Assembly (NCBI GenBank): GCA_035500095.1
Contig: DATJXN010000010.1
Location: 1-60,209, forward strand
DNA: 60,209 nucleotides
Source: Candidatus Binataceae bacterium
GTDB lineage: Bacteria; Desulfobacterota; Binatia; Binatales; Binataceae
Direction of reading: 5' to 3'
Part shown: positions 1 through 8,626 of the stretch, one piece after another
How positions within the stretch are numbered: the stretch's first letter is position 1
How the letters are laid out: every line of letters starts with the position of its first letter
Notes under the pieces: generated by a model
What the model saw: only the letters and a program-made list of their open reading frames with translations
The model's database searches: none
What the model was told of the DNA's origin: nothing
Translations under genes and position numbers: made by a program

Positions 1-488
1 AATCCGCAGACGTAGTAGGCGAGGAAGGCGAACACGTACGCCGCGAAGTTGAGCATCATCAGATGCCCGGCGTTCTTCTTGCGCACCAGTCCGCACGTGA
101 GCAGCGCGAACCCGGCTTGCATGAAGAGAACCAGGTATCCGGTCAGCAGCGTCCACGAGAAGTTGACCGAGATTCTAAGGTGACCGACGTTGTCGGCAAG
201 CTTCATGGCCAGCGGCTCCTTGGCAGCCTGGGCTGTAAAGTCGTCGAACGCCTTCTTGTTCTTGGCGTAGTCGGGTGCGCTTTTGTCGGTCGGCTCGGTC
301 AGAATGAACGAATTTCCGCCCGCGTCGGACGTCGATGACTTGTCGCCGGTTGCGATTCCGGCGGGGTCGGGTTGCGGCTCGTCGGCGAGCGCGACCAGCA
401 TCGGCCCACACAGCCATTGCGCGAACAGGATCGCGAGGACTGCCTTGAGCAGCCACAGCTTCGGGCGCGTTATAGAAACGTTTGGCAT
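1..488 (-). CDS. amt: Ammonium transporter (Amt family), N-terminal part, cut by window start
   Basis: This reads MPNVSITRPKLWLL at the N-terminus, followed by a hydrophobic signal segment and a long hydrophilic periplasmic stretch rich in Asp, Lys and Ser. The first Amt membrane helix then follows (NFSWTLLTGYLVLFMQAG), with the family motif GLVRKKNAGHLMML. Amt proteins are trimeric inner-membrane channels for NH4+/NH3. Only about 162 residues lie in the window; the remaining helices are off its edge. The ATG at 488 has an AGGAAGG-type ribosome site just upstream. The gene lies 67 bp behind the PII gene and is read the same way, which is the classic glnK-amtB pairing, so PII probably gates this channel. 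The extended region before helix 1 is longer than in E. coli AmtB. Confidence 0.9.
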   Translation of the reverse strand, partial: MPNVSITRPKLWLLKAVLAILFAQWLCGPMLVALADEPQPDPAGIATGDKSSTSDAGGNSFILTEPTDKSAPDYAKNKKAFDDFTAQAAKEPLAMKLADNVGHLRISVNFSWTLLTGYLVLFMQAGFALLTCGLVRKKNAGHLMMLNFAAYVFAFLAYYVCG

Positions 489-555
489 CTTGGAATTCCC
501 CTTCCTCATAAGATTGGCAGCGGCGGCTCTGCGCCGCGGATGATGAACGATCGAT

Positions 556-897
<342 letters not shown>

Positions 898-1019
898 TCA
901 GTCATCTCCTTGTTCGCGGAAAGCCCTTGTCAAAAGCACTTCGTGACTCGTCCCGGCCCCCGACCGAGGGAGTCGGGGCTTCGCGCAGAACTATGCATCT
1001 AGTCCGCGTGCACCTGTCC

Positions 1020-1034
1020 GCAAGAAAAGTGCCA
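1020..1034 (-). promoter_or_regulatory. Sigma-54 (RpoN) promoter for glnK-amt
   Basis: On the minus strand this reads TGGCACTTTTCTTGC, an exact -24/-12 element: GG, ten bases, then GC, with the full TGGCAC and TTGC blocks. It lies about 125 bp upstream of the glnK start. Sigma-54 promoters need an enhancer-binding activator, for this operon most likely NtrC. TGCA-rich sequence just upstream (about 1035-1056) could hold the activator site, but I could not fit it to the NtrC consensus. Confidence 0.85.
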
Positions 1035-1095
1035 TGCAAAATGCAACTATGGTGCTATATAAAATTAGGACTTTTCGGTTAGATGCTTTCGCCAT

Positions 1096-1116
1096 GATGC
1101 CCGCGAAACGGGCATC
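1096..1116. repeat. Perfect hairpin between the nitrogen operon promoter and the SagB-type gene
   Basis: GATGCCCG, a five-base CGAAA loop and CGGGCATC form an 8-bp perfect stem. It lies 65 bp past the stop of the minus-strand nitroreductase gene and upstream of the sigma-54 promoter. It may act as a terminator insulating the two units, but it has no T-run on either strand, so the role is uncertain. Confidence 0.45.
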
Positions 1117-1180
1117 GGCTTAACGACTGAGCAGACGGGGCAGAAGAGACTTGCAGATCGAAATGCCGCCGGAGCGCGGG

Positions 1181-2740
1181 TCAGCTGTCGTCGCTCGACG
1201 ACCGTGGCACGCCGACCGCGACGACTAGCAGCGGACTCTTGCCCGCGGCATGCGGCGCGAAGAACGCGGTGGTGTCGTCATCGTAGAAGGTCAAGCCTGT
1301 CGCGCCGCGGCCGAGCGTGTAAGCCGCGAGATAGACCTGTCCGCCATGCAGTCCGGCTTCCAGGTGAGCGTCGCGATAGGCCCGATTGCCGAGCGCGCCG
1401 AGCGCGCGCTCGAGATCGGCCATATAAACGATCAGCGCGGAGCAATCGGCGCCGAGCATCTGCTCGAGGCACAGGTAGCCGGCCTCGCGGCGAAAGCTGC
1501 CGGCCCTTAGCAATTCGAATTCGCCGCCTTGGCGATGGTAGTAGTACGTCCCGGATTCCATTCCTTCGACTGCGTTGACGATCAGATATGTATCGCTTAG
1601 CGGCGGGAAGTCGGCGGACGGATGGCGGCTCGAGACGACCAATATCGTGGCCAGTTCTTCGGCTGTTATCGGCCGCTCTGCGAAGGCTCGCGTCGATCCG
1701 CGTCTTAGAATCGTCTCGCCCAGGCTCATACCAGCGTCGGAGTCGAGAGTCTCGGGCTTCGCCTTGGTCGCCGCGGCCGATGGCGGAATCAAATCGATCT
1801 GTGCGCCAGCGACGGCAGCAACCTCGTCAGGTGTGAGCAGGCGGGACGCCTGATGCATCCGCACGAGGTCAGGGTAGCTTACCTCCTCGCGCGAGAGTTC
1901 GATCGTCTCGAGGACGAGCGGCTTCATCACCGGCTCCGCACCCGGCGCAGCCGTGCCGCCGCCGAGCGCGACGAGGCATAGCGCCGCTTCGCGCGCGCCG
2001 TCGATTCCGAGCAGCGCTTCGATCTCGGGGTCGGCAAAGGCGGTCACCAGGTCGGCGGAAATCCCCTCGGCCGACGCGGCGGCGAACAGATTGGCGAGTA
2101 TCGTACCCGCATCCCAGAAGCAGTAGCGGTAGGCGCGCGCGCGATACTTCCACGCGCTGCGCCAGAAAATCGCGCTCAGCACGAGTACCGCGCGCGCCTG
2201 CAATAGCGAGGGACGTCCCGCCGCCGTGCGCGCAAGGAGTCCGCGCCAGTCCCCCCGGCGAAGCCCACGCAAGCGCAAATCGGCGGGCGAAAAATGATAG
2301 AGCCCCTGCTCGAGTTCGTCCGTCTCGGCCACGGCCGTATAGATCTCGATCGGATAGAGCGCCCCCGCCGACGGCGCCGCGCGAAAATGATAGTCCTGAC
2401 CGCCGACCCGGACGCGCCGCGTGAGCCCGTTGGCGCAGAAGAGGATCCGCGTGAGCGCGTCTAATGTGAGCTCGCCGCCCTCACGGGAAAGTTCGCCGCC
2501 CTCGTGCGTACTGGCGTTCCGATCACCCCCCGCGCCGCCAGCGGCTATCGCGCCGAGCGCGGGAACGCGCGCGAGGCTTAGGTCGCGCGGCAGCGCGAGC
2601 CCGGAGACCTCGGGGTAGAGCTTGTATGGCAGCGGGCGATTGTCCCAATCCAGGTAATGCCCGCCGCTGCGCACGCTGGTGTACGAATGCTTGGTTGCCG
2701 CGTGATAGGTCCGCGCCGCTTCGATGTCGCGATTGCTCAA
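1181..2740 (-). CDS. SagB/ThcOx-type nitroreductase with two nitroreductase domains
   Basis: This is a 519-residue flavoprotein of the SagB-type dehydrogenase family. The N-terminal half has the typical YHAATKHSY opening and the FRAAPSAGALYP motif at about 120-135, which is the FMN-binding region. A second nitroreductase-like half starts near residue 335 (ETILRRGSTRAF) and ends with GLTFYDDDTTAFF. In RiPP pathways SagB-like enzymes oxidise azolines to azoles after a YcaO cyclodehydratase. No YcaO, precursor peptide or transporter is visible next to this gene, so a stand-alone oxidoreductase role is more likely here. It is transcribed away from the cyclase gene at 2887. Confidence 0.8.
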   Translation of the reverse strand: MSNRDIEAARTYHAATKHSYTSVRSGGHYLDWDNRPLPYKLYPEVSGLALPRDLSLARVPALGAIAAGGAGGDRNASTHEGGELSREGGELTLDALTRILFCANGLTRRVRVGGQDYHFRAAPSAGALYPIEIYTAVAETDELEQGLYHFSPADLRLRGLRRGDWRGLLARTAAGRPSLLQARAVLVLSAIFWRSAWKYRARAYRYCFWDAGTILANLFAAASAEGISADLVTAFADPEIEALLGIDGAREAALCLVALGGGTAAPGAEPVMKPLVLETIELSREEVSYPDLVRMHQASRLLTPDEVAAVAGAQIDLIPPSAAATKAKPETLDSDAGMSLGETILRRGSTRAFAERPITAEELATILVVSSRHPSADFPPLSDTYLIVNAVEGMESGTYYYHRQGGEFELLRAGSFRREAGYLCLEQMLGADCSALIVYMADLERALGALGNRAYRDAHLEAGLHGGQVYLAAYTLGRGATGLTFYDDDTTAFFAPHAAGKSPLLVVAVGVPRSSSDDS

Positions 2741-2886
2741 TGTCCTCAGGCCCCCGCGCCGCCCGGGTCCGCGGCTCGCTTCGGAGCCTTCACCATACCA
2801 TCTTGCCTGCGGAGCGGCTTGCGCCCGCTGGTCGGTATCGGCGGGCGCGTGCTATTGGCTAATCAGATCGATTCGGGGAGAGGCCG

Positions 2887-3810
2887 ATGGGCGAGACCAC
2901 ACCCAGACTCAGTGCCGCCGAAGTGAAGGGCCTGTTCGAGAAGTTCAGCAACTGGGGCCGCTGGGGCAAAGATGACGAGCGCGGCGCGCTCAACTTCATC
3001 ACAGCGCACAAACGCGCCGCCGCCGCACGCCTGGTGCAAAACGGCGAGATGGTCTCGATCGCGCTGCCGCTCTCGACCGCCTCCGGCCCCGACAATCCCA
3101 CGCCGGTCACGCATCTGATGCTCCATTCGGGGACCGGTCATGCGGTTGCGCTCGACTATTTCGGAATGGCACCGCACGGGATGGCGTTTACCCATCTCGA
3201 CGCGCTCTGCCATGTGTTCTGGGAGCGCAAGATGTACAACGGCTTCAGTTCGAGCGAGGTCGGACGGTGGGGAGCGCGCAAGTGCGGAATCGACGCCGCG
3301 CGCGAGGGCGTCGTGAGCCGCGGCGTGCTGCTCGATATCGCGCGGCTCAAGGGCGCCGAATGGATAGAGCCGGGCGAGCGCATCTTCCCCGAAGATCTCG
3401 ACGCCGCCGAACGCGCGCATCGCGTGCGCGTCGAGGAGGGCGACGTGCTGCTCGTCCGGACGGGGCGGATGGCGCGGCAGAGAAAACTCGGTCCGTGGGA
3501 CAGCCGCAGCGAGGGGATGGCGGGGCTCGATCCGAGTTGTCTGCCGTGGCTCCACGAACGGCGGATCGCGGTGCTCGGATGCGACGGCGTGAGCGACGCG
3601 CTCCCGACCGGCTACGGCAGCGAGCTGATTTTTCCGATTCACGTCGGGACCCTGGTCGCGATGGGCGTGCACCTGATCGACAACGCCGACCTCGAAGCGC
3701 TGGGCGCGGCCTGCGTCCGCCTTGAGCGCCACGAATTCATGTTCGCGATGCTGCCGCTCATCCTCGAGCGCGCGACGGCGTCGCCGGTGAATCCGGTGGC
3801 GGTCTTCTGA
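2887..3810 (+). CDS. Cyclase family protein (kynurenine-formamidase-like hydrolase)
   Basis: This 307-residue protein belongs to the putative cyclase/metal-dependent formamidase family. The metal-site motif is GMAFTHLDALCH, near residues 98-109, matching the family pattern HxxTHxDxxxH. Family members hydrolyse amides such as N-formylkynurenine, or act in polyketide or xenobiotic breakdown, so the substrate cannot be told from sequence. The start has a GGGGAGAGG ribosome site. The gene sits 18 bp before an amidohydrolase on the same strand and is probably co-transcribed with it, suggesting two hydrolytic steps of one catabolic route. Confidence 0.85.
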   Translation: MGETTPRLSAAEVKGLFEKFSNWGRWGKDDERGALNFITAHKRAAAARLVQNGEMVSIALPLSTASGPDNPTPVTHLMLHSGTGHAVALDYFGMAPHGMAFTHLDALCHVFWERKMYNGFSSSEVGRWGARKCGIDAAREGVVSRGVLLDIARLKGAEWIEPGERIFPEDLDAAERAHRVRVEEGDVLLVRTGRMARQRKLGPWDSRSEGMAGLDPSCLPWLHERRIAVLGCDGVSDALPTGYGSELIFPIHVGTLVAMGVHLIDNADLEALGAACVRLERHEFMFAMLPLILERATASPVNPVAVF

Positions 3811-3828
3811 CGCGACAAGGAGCAAACC

Positions 3829-5028
3829 ATGCCTTCCGAAGCGATGGTAATCGACGCCGACGGTCACATTCTCGAACGGCCCGATCTGTGGGAGCGCTAC
3901 CTCGAACCGCGGTATCGCGAACGCGCGATCCGGATCGTGACGGGGCAGGACGGCTACGAGTATCTCGATATCGACCGCAAGGTTTCGCGGCTCTGCCGCC
4001 GCGGCCAGCTTGCGACGCTGGGCGGGATGGGCAAAAAGGTGGCGGATGCGGCGCGGATGCGCGAGCGCGCGATGCGCGGCGAGCTGAGCCCCGAAGAGCT
4101 GCGCTACCAGATGCCCGGTCCGGGCGACACTTACATGGCCGGGGCGGCCTTCGGCACGATGGACATGAAAGAGCGGCTTGCGCTGCTCGATCGCGAAGGG
4201 ATGGCCAAAGCGGTCCTCTATCCGACGCTCGGCCTGATGTGGGAGGCCGAGTGTTTCGACGCGGAAGTCGCCGGCGCCTACTGCCGCGCCTACAACCGGT
4301 GGATCGCGGAGTTCTGCCGCGATTCGGGCGGCCGCCTGGTCCCGATCGCGCACCTGTCGCTCGGCGATCCCGCGGGCGCCGCCGCCGAACTCGAGCGTGC
4401 GGTGAAGGACGGATGCAAGGGAGCATTCGTCGCGCCGTTCACGATCACCAAAGTCGCGCATGGCGACAAGGCGCACGACCGCGTGTTCGCAGCGGCGCAG
4501 GACCTCGACGTTCCGTTCGCGATCCATCCGACGTTCGAGCCGCTCGACTTGGGGGTACATCATCGCTTCGACAACTTCCGCTGGGCGGTCTGGTACTACG
4601 ACCTGTTCGCAGGGCAGGGCGTCCAGCACGCGTTCGCGACCTTCTTCCAGTGCGGCACGTTCGATCGCTTTCCGGGCCTGCGCGTCGTGGTGCTGGAGTC
4701 GGGCGCCGGATGGATCGGCTATTTCCTCGACCGCGCCGACGCGATCTACGGCGGAACGCCCCTAGGCGGCACTGTGCGCCTCAAGGAAAAGCCCTCGCAC
4801 TATTTCCGCGAGCGATGCTTCATCTCGGCCGATCCCGACGAACGCACGATCGCTGGGATGATGCGCCACGTGGGCGAAGACAAATTTTTCTGGGCCAGCG
4901 ACTATCCGCATCCCGACCATCCCGGCAACTACCTCGAGGAGTTGCGCGGGATGGTCGCGCCGATGACCGAGGGCGGCCGGCGCGGGATTTTGGGCGAGAA
5001 CGTCGCCCGCGCGTACAAGCTGATGTGA
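3829..5028 (+). CDS. Amidohydrolase family 2 metal-dependent hydrolase
   Basis: This is a 399-residue TIM-barrel hydrolase of the amidohydrolase_2 (ACMSD-like) family. The metal-binding DADGHILE motif is at residues 9-16, the central barrel segment has MAKAVLYPTLGL, a His-containing AIHPTFEP segment lies near 228, and the C-terminal WASDYPHPDHPGN motif supplies the Asp metal ligand. Members decarboxylate or hydrolyse aromatic and cyclic acids. The ATG follows AAGGAG by six bases. It is probably one operon with the cyclase gene. Two paralogues lie at 19922 and 21842. Confidence 0.9.
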   Translation: MPSEAMVIDADGHILERPDLWERYLEPRYRERAIRIVTGQDGYEYLDIDRKVSRLCRRGQLATLGGMGKKVADAARMRERAMRGELSPEELRYQMPGPGDTYMAGAAFGTMDMKERLALLDREGMAKAVLYPTLGLMWEAECFDAEVAGAYCRAYNRWIAEFCRDSGGRLVPIAHLSLGDPAGAAAELERAVKDGCKGAFVAPFTITKVAHGDKAHDRVFAAAQDLDVPFAIHPTFEPLDLGVHHRFDNFRWAVWYYDLFAGQGVQHAFATFFQCGTFDRFPGLRVVVLESGAGWIGYFLDRADAIYGGTPLGGTVRLKEKPSHYFRERCFISADPDERTIAGMMRHVGEDKFFWASDYPHPDHPGNYLEELRGMVAPMTEGGRRGILGENVARAYKLM

Positions 5029-5050
5029 CGCGCGCGGGCGCGCGGATTCC

Positions 5051-5344
5051 TCAACTGCGCGCGCCGCCGGACAGCGCCGGATGAATCCACATCTCGGAGT
5101 CCGCGCCGGCTTCGGCTTTGAGCCCGCCCATAAAGCGCGCGTTGTTGCCGTCGATAAAGATGTTCACGTGGCGACGAAGCTCCCCCTGTTCGTCGAGCAC
5201 GCGGTCGCGGATGCCCGGATAGTCGCGCACCAGGGCTTCGATAGCTTCCCCTGCGGTTGTCCGCGCGCCGGTCGCCAGCGGCACTTCGATCACGTCCCGT
5301 CCGCCGGTCCATCGGCGGAGCGCCGAAGGAATATGCACGCGCAT
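5051..5344 (-). CDS. MoaD/ThiS-like ubiquitin-fold protein with a tail after Gly-Gly
   Basis: This 97-residue beta-grasp protein resembles MoaD/ThiS sulfur carriers (MRVHIPSALRRWTGG, then EAIEALVRDYPGI, then HVNIFIDGNNARF). Sulfur carriers usually end in an exposed Gly-Gly that is adenylated and thiocarboxylated. Here Gly93-Gly94 is followed by Ala-Arg-Ser, so the end is masked unless it is trimmed. The start lies three bases after the stop of the BNR-repeat gene, so the two are translated together. The role is unknown. It may be a protein modifier or sulfur donor specific to its partner rather than a molybdopterin subunit; no moaE or moeB is nearby. Confidence 0.8.
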   Translation of the reverse strand: MRVHIPSALRRWTGGRDVIEVPLATGARTTAGEAIEALVRDYPGIRDRVLDEQGELRRHVNIFIDGNNARFMGGLKAEAGADSEMWIHPALSGGARS

Positions 5345-5347
5345 GGC

Positions 5348-6463
5348 CTAATGCACGACCGCCGTCTTGACGCACAAGACCGGGGGCAGAAATTCCGTGA
5401 TCGCACGCCAGCTCTCGCCCTCGTCGTTCGATCCGTAAAGCTGTCCCCCGCGGGTGCCGAAATAGAGCCCGGCGGGGTCGAGCGCGTCGGCGGAGAACGC
5501 GTCGCGGAGCACGGTGAAAAATCCGTCGCGGTCGGGCAGGCCCTTGCCCAGCGGTTCCCACGACCCCCCCGCGTCACGCGAGCGCCACACGCGCGGGGCG
5601 CCGTCGCGCGGCACCCGGAACTCGTCCGAGGTCAGCGGAAAGGTGTAGATGGTCCCGCCGTGCCGCGGATGCGTCACCATCGGAAAGCCGAAATCCGACG
5701 GCAGGCCGTTTTCGATCGTTACCCACGAACGCGCCTCGTTGTCGGTGCGGTAGACGCCCGGATGGCTCTGCAGGTACATCCGTGAGGGATTTTCCCCATC
5801 GAACCGGATCTTATGCGGACAGAGCGTCGCGCCGGGAACGTCGGGATGGACCCTGAGGCCGTTGACGCAGGCGTTCCACGACTCGCCGCCGTCGTCGCTG
5901 CGATAGATGCCGCCCGAAGAGATCGCGGCGTACATGCGCCCGGGCTCGCACGGATGAACCAGGATCGAATGCAGGCAGAGTCCGCCGAAGCCGGGATTCC
6001 ATTTCGGGCGGTCGGGATGCTTGAACAGCCCCTCATTCAGGCGAAAGTTCTCGCCGCGATCGTCGGAGCGAAACATCGCCGCGGGATCGACTCCGGCAAG
6101 CACCACGTCGGGCCCCAGCGGCGTCTCGGCCTCGAGCGCCCAGATCGCGCTGAGCGACTCGCCGCTGCCCTTGGGAAACTTGACGTTGCCCTCCGTCGGT
6201 TCGTTCCAGGTGGCGCCGAAGTCGTCCGACCAGCTGACCATCGCGCCCCAGTGGTTGCTCTTGTTGCCGACCACGATTCGCGGCGCACCCTTGCCGATGA
6301 AAGCCGCCGACCATACCGATTGTCCCGGGAAGTGCGGCCCGGACATTTTGAAATCGCCGCGCTTGCCGTCGCAGAGAAAAATGAAAGCGCCCTTGACCGT
6401 CCCGACCATCAGCATCAGATCGCCCGCTGCGGGCGAGAGGGTTTTCGCATGTGTCGTCGCCAT
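5348..6463 (-). CDS. WD40/YVTN/BNR-repeat protein (sialidase-like beta-propeller)
   Basis: This 371-residue protein is built from BNR/Asp-box repeats, seen as SxDxGxxW blocks: SWSDDFGATWNEP, FRSDDRGENF, YRSDDGGESW, WRSRDAGGSWEP and GSNDEGESW. That pattern predicts a beta-propeller of the sialidase/glycosidase-like class; actual glycosidase activity is unproven. I chose the ATG at 6463 because GGAGGTG lies directly before it; an upstream extension is Arg-rich and unlikely to be translated. No signal peptide is evident. It is tightly coupled to the MoaD-like gene three bases downstream, implying a shared function. Confidence 0.85.
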   Translation of the reverse strand: MATTHAKTLSPAAGDLMLMVGTVKGAFIFLCDGKRGDFKMSGPHFPGQSVWSAAFIGKGAPRIVVGNKSNHWGAMVSWSDDFGATWNEPTEGNVKFPKGSGESLSAIWALEAETPLGPDVVLAGVDPAAMFRSDDRGENFRLNEGLFKHPDRPKWNPGFGGLCLHSILVHPCEPGRMYAAISSGGIYRSDDGGESWNACVNGLRVHPDVPGATLCPHKIRFDGENPSRMYLQSHPGVYRTDNEARSWVTIENGLPSDFGFPMVTHPRHGGTIYTFPLTSDEFRVPRDGAPRVWRSRDAGGSWEPLGKGLPDRDGFFTVLRDAFSADALDPAGLYFGTRGGQLYGSNDEGESWRAITEFLPPVLCVKTAVVH

Positions 6464-6518
6464 AGTCACCTCCGAGGTTCCTGACTTTGTCGTTCGCCGC
6501 CGCCGCTCGAAACCCGCG

Positions 6519-6824
6519 CTAACGGCATATGCAAAGGCATTCGGCCATGCGATCGAGCCGCGCGTTCGAGAATTCCTGATTGGCCGTGTGCGCGAAGGAT
6601 GAATAGCAAGGCGCCGCCGCCGAGCGCATCGACCCCGCCGCCGTGCCGTCGCGCGCCGAAATCTCCTCAATCGCCGCGCACGCCTCGCGTACCGCATCCG
6701 CCTCGCTCGCGGCCGCGCCGGCGCGATGCAAAGGCGGATCGACCAGCCGCCGGAACCACGTCCAGCGGTCCGTTCGCACCTCGAACCGCGTGCCCAGATG
6801 ATCTCTGCGAAGGTCCATATTCAA
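6519..6824 (-). CDS. Small conserved-looking hypothetical protein
   Basis: This is a 101-residue protein of unrecognised family (MNMDLRRDHLGTRFEVRTD at the start, then an Ala/Glu-rich helix EADAVREACAAIEEIS). It follows the transglutaminase-like gene by 11 bp on the same strand and has GGAG six bases before its ATG, so it is probably a real second gene of that unit. The C-terminal third is Cys- and Arg-containing and low in pattern, so the true end or authenticity is less certain. Confidence 0.5.
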   Translation of the reverse strand: MNMDLRRDHLGTRFEVRTDRWTWFRRLVDPPLHRAGAAASEADAVREACAAIEEISARDGTAAGSMRSAAAPCYSSFAHTANQEFSNARLDRMAECLCICR

Positions 6825-6835
6825 TCTCCGCCCGG

Positions 6836-7741
6836 TTACGACAAAACCTGCGGCGCGATCGCTTCGGGCGCCTGGCGGAGCGCGTTGAAGACCATCGCCG
6901 GCACCCGCAAACGATCGTCCTCGTAAACCTCGCGGATTTCCGTGAGCGCGCTGTCGCCGGCGAGCGTCGCCGCCGCCGCCGCCCGATCGAGCAGCGCGCT
7001 CTTCCCGCCGTCGAGCAGACCGTCATCGCCCATCGGCATCACGCCCCAGACGTCCCACGGCAGCATCTCCATCCCATTGAGCGCCGCGAGATCGCGCACC
7101 ACGTTGCCGGCGATAAACCACGCTCCGCGAAGCCCGGGCACGAAGGAGAGACCGAAGCGCCCGGCCTCGGCGCGCCCGGTCCGGCACATCTGCCAAGCTT
7201 CGCCGGCGACGATGAAGCGGTCGCGCGGAACGTCGAGCGGATCGAAATCGACGGGCAGGATTTCCCGCTGTACCGCGTCGAGCTGCGCGTCAACCAGGAT
7301 CCAGCGCGCCTTATCCGCGTTCCAGTACTCGCACACCCAATGGTCTTCGAACCTGCCGGGCGTGAAGTACGCGCCAAAGCCGCATCGCGCGCGCGCCGCA
7401 ACGCCTTGTCGGCGAAGGATCGCGCAGAGCATCAGCGAAAAATGACGGCACACCGCGGCCATCCGATCGCCCGGCGCGCGCGCAACGGTCAGAGGGCGGC
7501 CGTCAAGCGCGCGAATCCGCGCGAGGATCTCCCCAATCGGCCGCAGGTGTGCATCATTGATGCGCTCTTCGGAGAGCGTCACGCCGTAGGCGAACGACGC
7601 CATGTCGCGATGGATCAGCAGACCGTGTACCAGTTCGCAGAGCGCCGCGATGCCGCGGGGGAAGGCGCCCGGCTCCGCCGCGCGCGTGTCGATCGCCGTC
7701 ATCGCTCCGCATTGCCGATAGTATTCCTGCGGATTTTCCAT
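6836..7741 (-). CDS. Transglutaminase-like (papain-fold) protein
   Basis: This 301-residue protein has the transglutaminase core triad in order: Cys98 in AAVCRHFSLML, His134 in FEDHWVCEYW and Asp151 in WILVDAQLD. Bacterial members are mostly proteases or peptide-modifying hydrolases. The segment between residues 160 and 230 is specific to this protein (DVPRDRFIVAGEAWQMC). No signal peptide is visible, so it is probably cytoplasmic. It is followed at 11 bp by the small gene at 6519-6824 and preceded by the AHSA1 gene, 41 bp away and read the same way. Confidence 0.8.
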   Translation of the reverse strand: MENPQEYYRQCGAMTAIDTRAAEPGAFPRGIAALCELVHGLLIHRDMASFAYGVTLSEERINDAHLRPIGEILARIRALDGRPLTVARAPGDRMAAVCRHFSLMLCAILRRQGVAARARCGFGAYFTPGRFEDHWVCEYWNADKARWILVDAQLDAVQREILPVDFDPLDVPRDRFIVAGEAWQMCRTGRAEAGRFGLSFVPGLRGAWFIAGNVVRDLAALNGMEMLPWDVWGVMPMGDDGLLDGGKSALLDRAAAAATLAGDSALTEIREVYEDDRLRVPAMVFNALRQAPEAIAPQVLS

Positions 7742-7782
7742 GATGTTGCGCCCTCGACTCCAGCGTCGCTCCGATGACGAGG

Positions 7783-8259
7783 TCAGGCGGCCGCCGCCAG
7801 GAAGTTGGCGAGGCGCTCCATGCTGTCGGTCCAGCCTCCTCGGTGCGAGTCACGCGCGGTCACCGACTCGAAGACTGCCTGATGCAGCTTGAGCCTGGTC
7901 TTCGCGCCGTGCTCCGCGAGCGTCACCGTCAAGACCGTTTCCGGGCGCGTGGCGTTGCCGTCCGCATCCGTCCACACGAAGGTCGAAACCAGCCGCTCGG
8001 GCTCCACGATCTCGCGATAGACGCCCTTCAAAAAATGTTCGGTGCCCTGGGGCGAGCGCATGTGCAGGCGATACCCGCCGCCAACGCGGAAGTCATGACT
8101 GATCACCGTGTTGGTGAAGCCGTGAGGGCCGAACCAGCGGGCCATCCGCTCGGCCTCGGTCCAGGCTTTGAACACGAGAGGGCGCGGCGCGTCGAAGGTC
8201 CGTTCGATCACGAGCACGCGGTCTTCGGGCATGGCAGCGGTGCTACTTTGTGCGTCCAT
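7783..8259 (-). CDS. SRPBCC/AHSA1 domain protein
   Basis: This 158-residue single-domain protein has the AHSA1 (START-like helix-grip) pattern: VIERTFDAPRPLVFKAWTEAERMARWFGP near the N-terminus and a C-terminal amphipathic helix GGWTDSMERLANFLA. Such proteins bind hydrophobic ligands and are very often encoded with an ArsR-type repressor. Here the reading frame overlaps the end of the ArsR gene by 17 bp, so translation is coupled. The pair probably senses and responds to a small molecule or stress that has not been defined. Confidence 0.88.
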   Translation of the reverse strand: MDAQSSTAAMPEDRVLVIERTFDAPRPLVFKAWTEAERMARWFGPHGFTNTVISHDFRVGGGYRLHMRSPQGTEHFLKGVYREIVEPERLVSTFVWTDADGNATRPETVLTVTLAEHGAKTRLKLHQAVFESVTARDSHRGGWTDSMERLANFLAAAA

Positions 8260-8626
8260 TTTTCGTCTTCTCCATGGTTTTTGCTTCGGTTTCCTTGAGT
8301 TCGCGCAAATAGTCGTCGAGCCGATCGAAGCTCTCCTCCCAGAAGCGCCGGTAGCGCTCGAGGAAGTCGGAGGCGTCCTTGAGCGGACCCGCCGCGAGCC
8401 GGCACGGCCGCCACTGCGCTTCGCGTCCGCGCGCGATGAGTCCCGCGCGTTCGAGGACCTTAAGATGCTTGGAGATGGCAGGAAGGCTCATCTCGAACGG
8501 CGCCGCGAGCTCGGTGACCGAGCGTTCGCCTGCGGCCAGCCGGGCTAGGATCGCGCGCCGGGTGGGGTCGGAGAGGGCGGCGAACGTGGCGCTCAATCGG
8601 TCGGTCGCAGTGGATTGCTGAACCAT
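8243..8626 (-). CDS. ArsR-family winged-helix repressor (SdpR/AHSA1-linked type)
   Basis: This 127-residue regulator has the ArsR DNA-binding core: FAALSDPTRRAILARL, then SVTELAAPFEMSLPAISKHLKVLERAGLI. The C-terminal tail is highly charged (LKETEAKTMEKTKNGRTK). No cysteine metal-sensing motif is present, so it belongs to the non-metal subgroup that accompanies AHSA1 proteins. An alternating array of AACC/GGTT half-sites lies over its own start codon (8621-8658), which points to autorepression of the ArsR-AHSA1 operon. Confidence 0.9.
   Translation of the reverse strand: MVQQSTATDRLSATFAALSDPTRRAILARLAAGERSVTELAAPFEMSLPAISKHLKVLERAGLIARGREAQWRPCRLAAGPLKDASDFLERYRRFWEESFDRLDDYLRELKETEAKTMEKTKNGRTK

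Noticed and set aside
1035..1056. NtrC site next to the glnK promoter
   Set aside because: TGCA-rich sequence is present, but the half-site spacing does not fit GCAC-N7-GTGC.
2863..4629. Long minus-strand frame opposite the cyclase and amidohydrolase genes
   Set aside because: Shadow frame; the plus-strand genes have motifs, ribosome sites and sensible starts.
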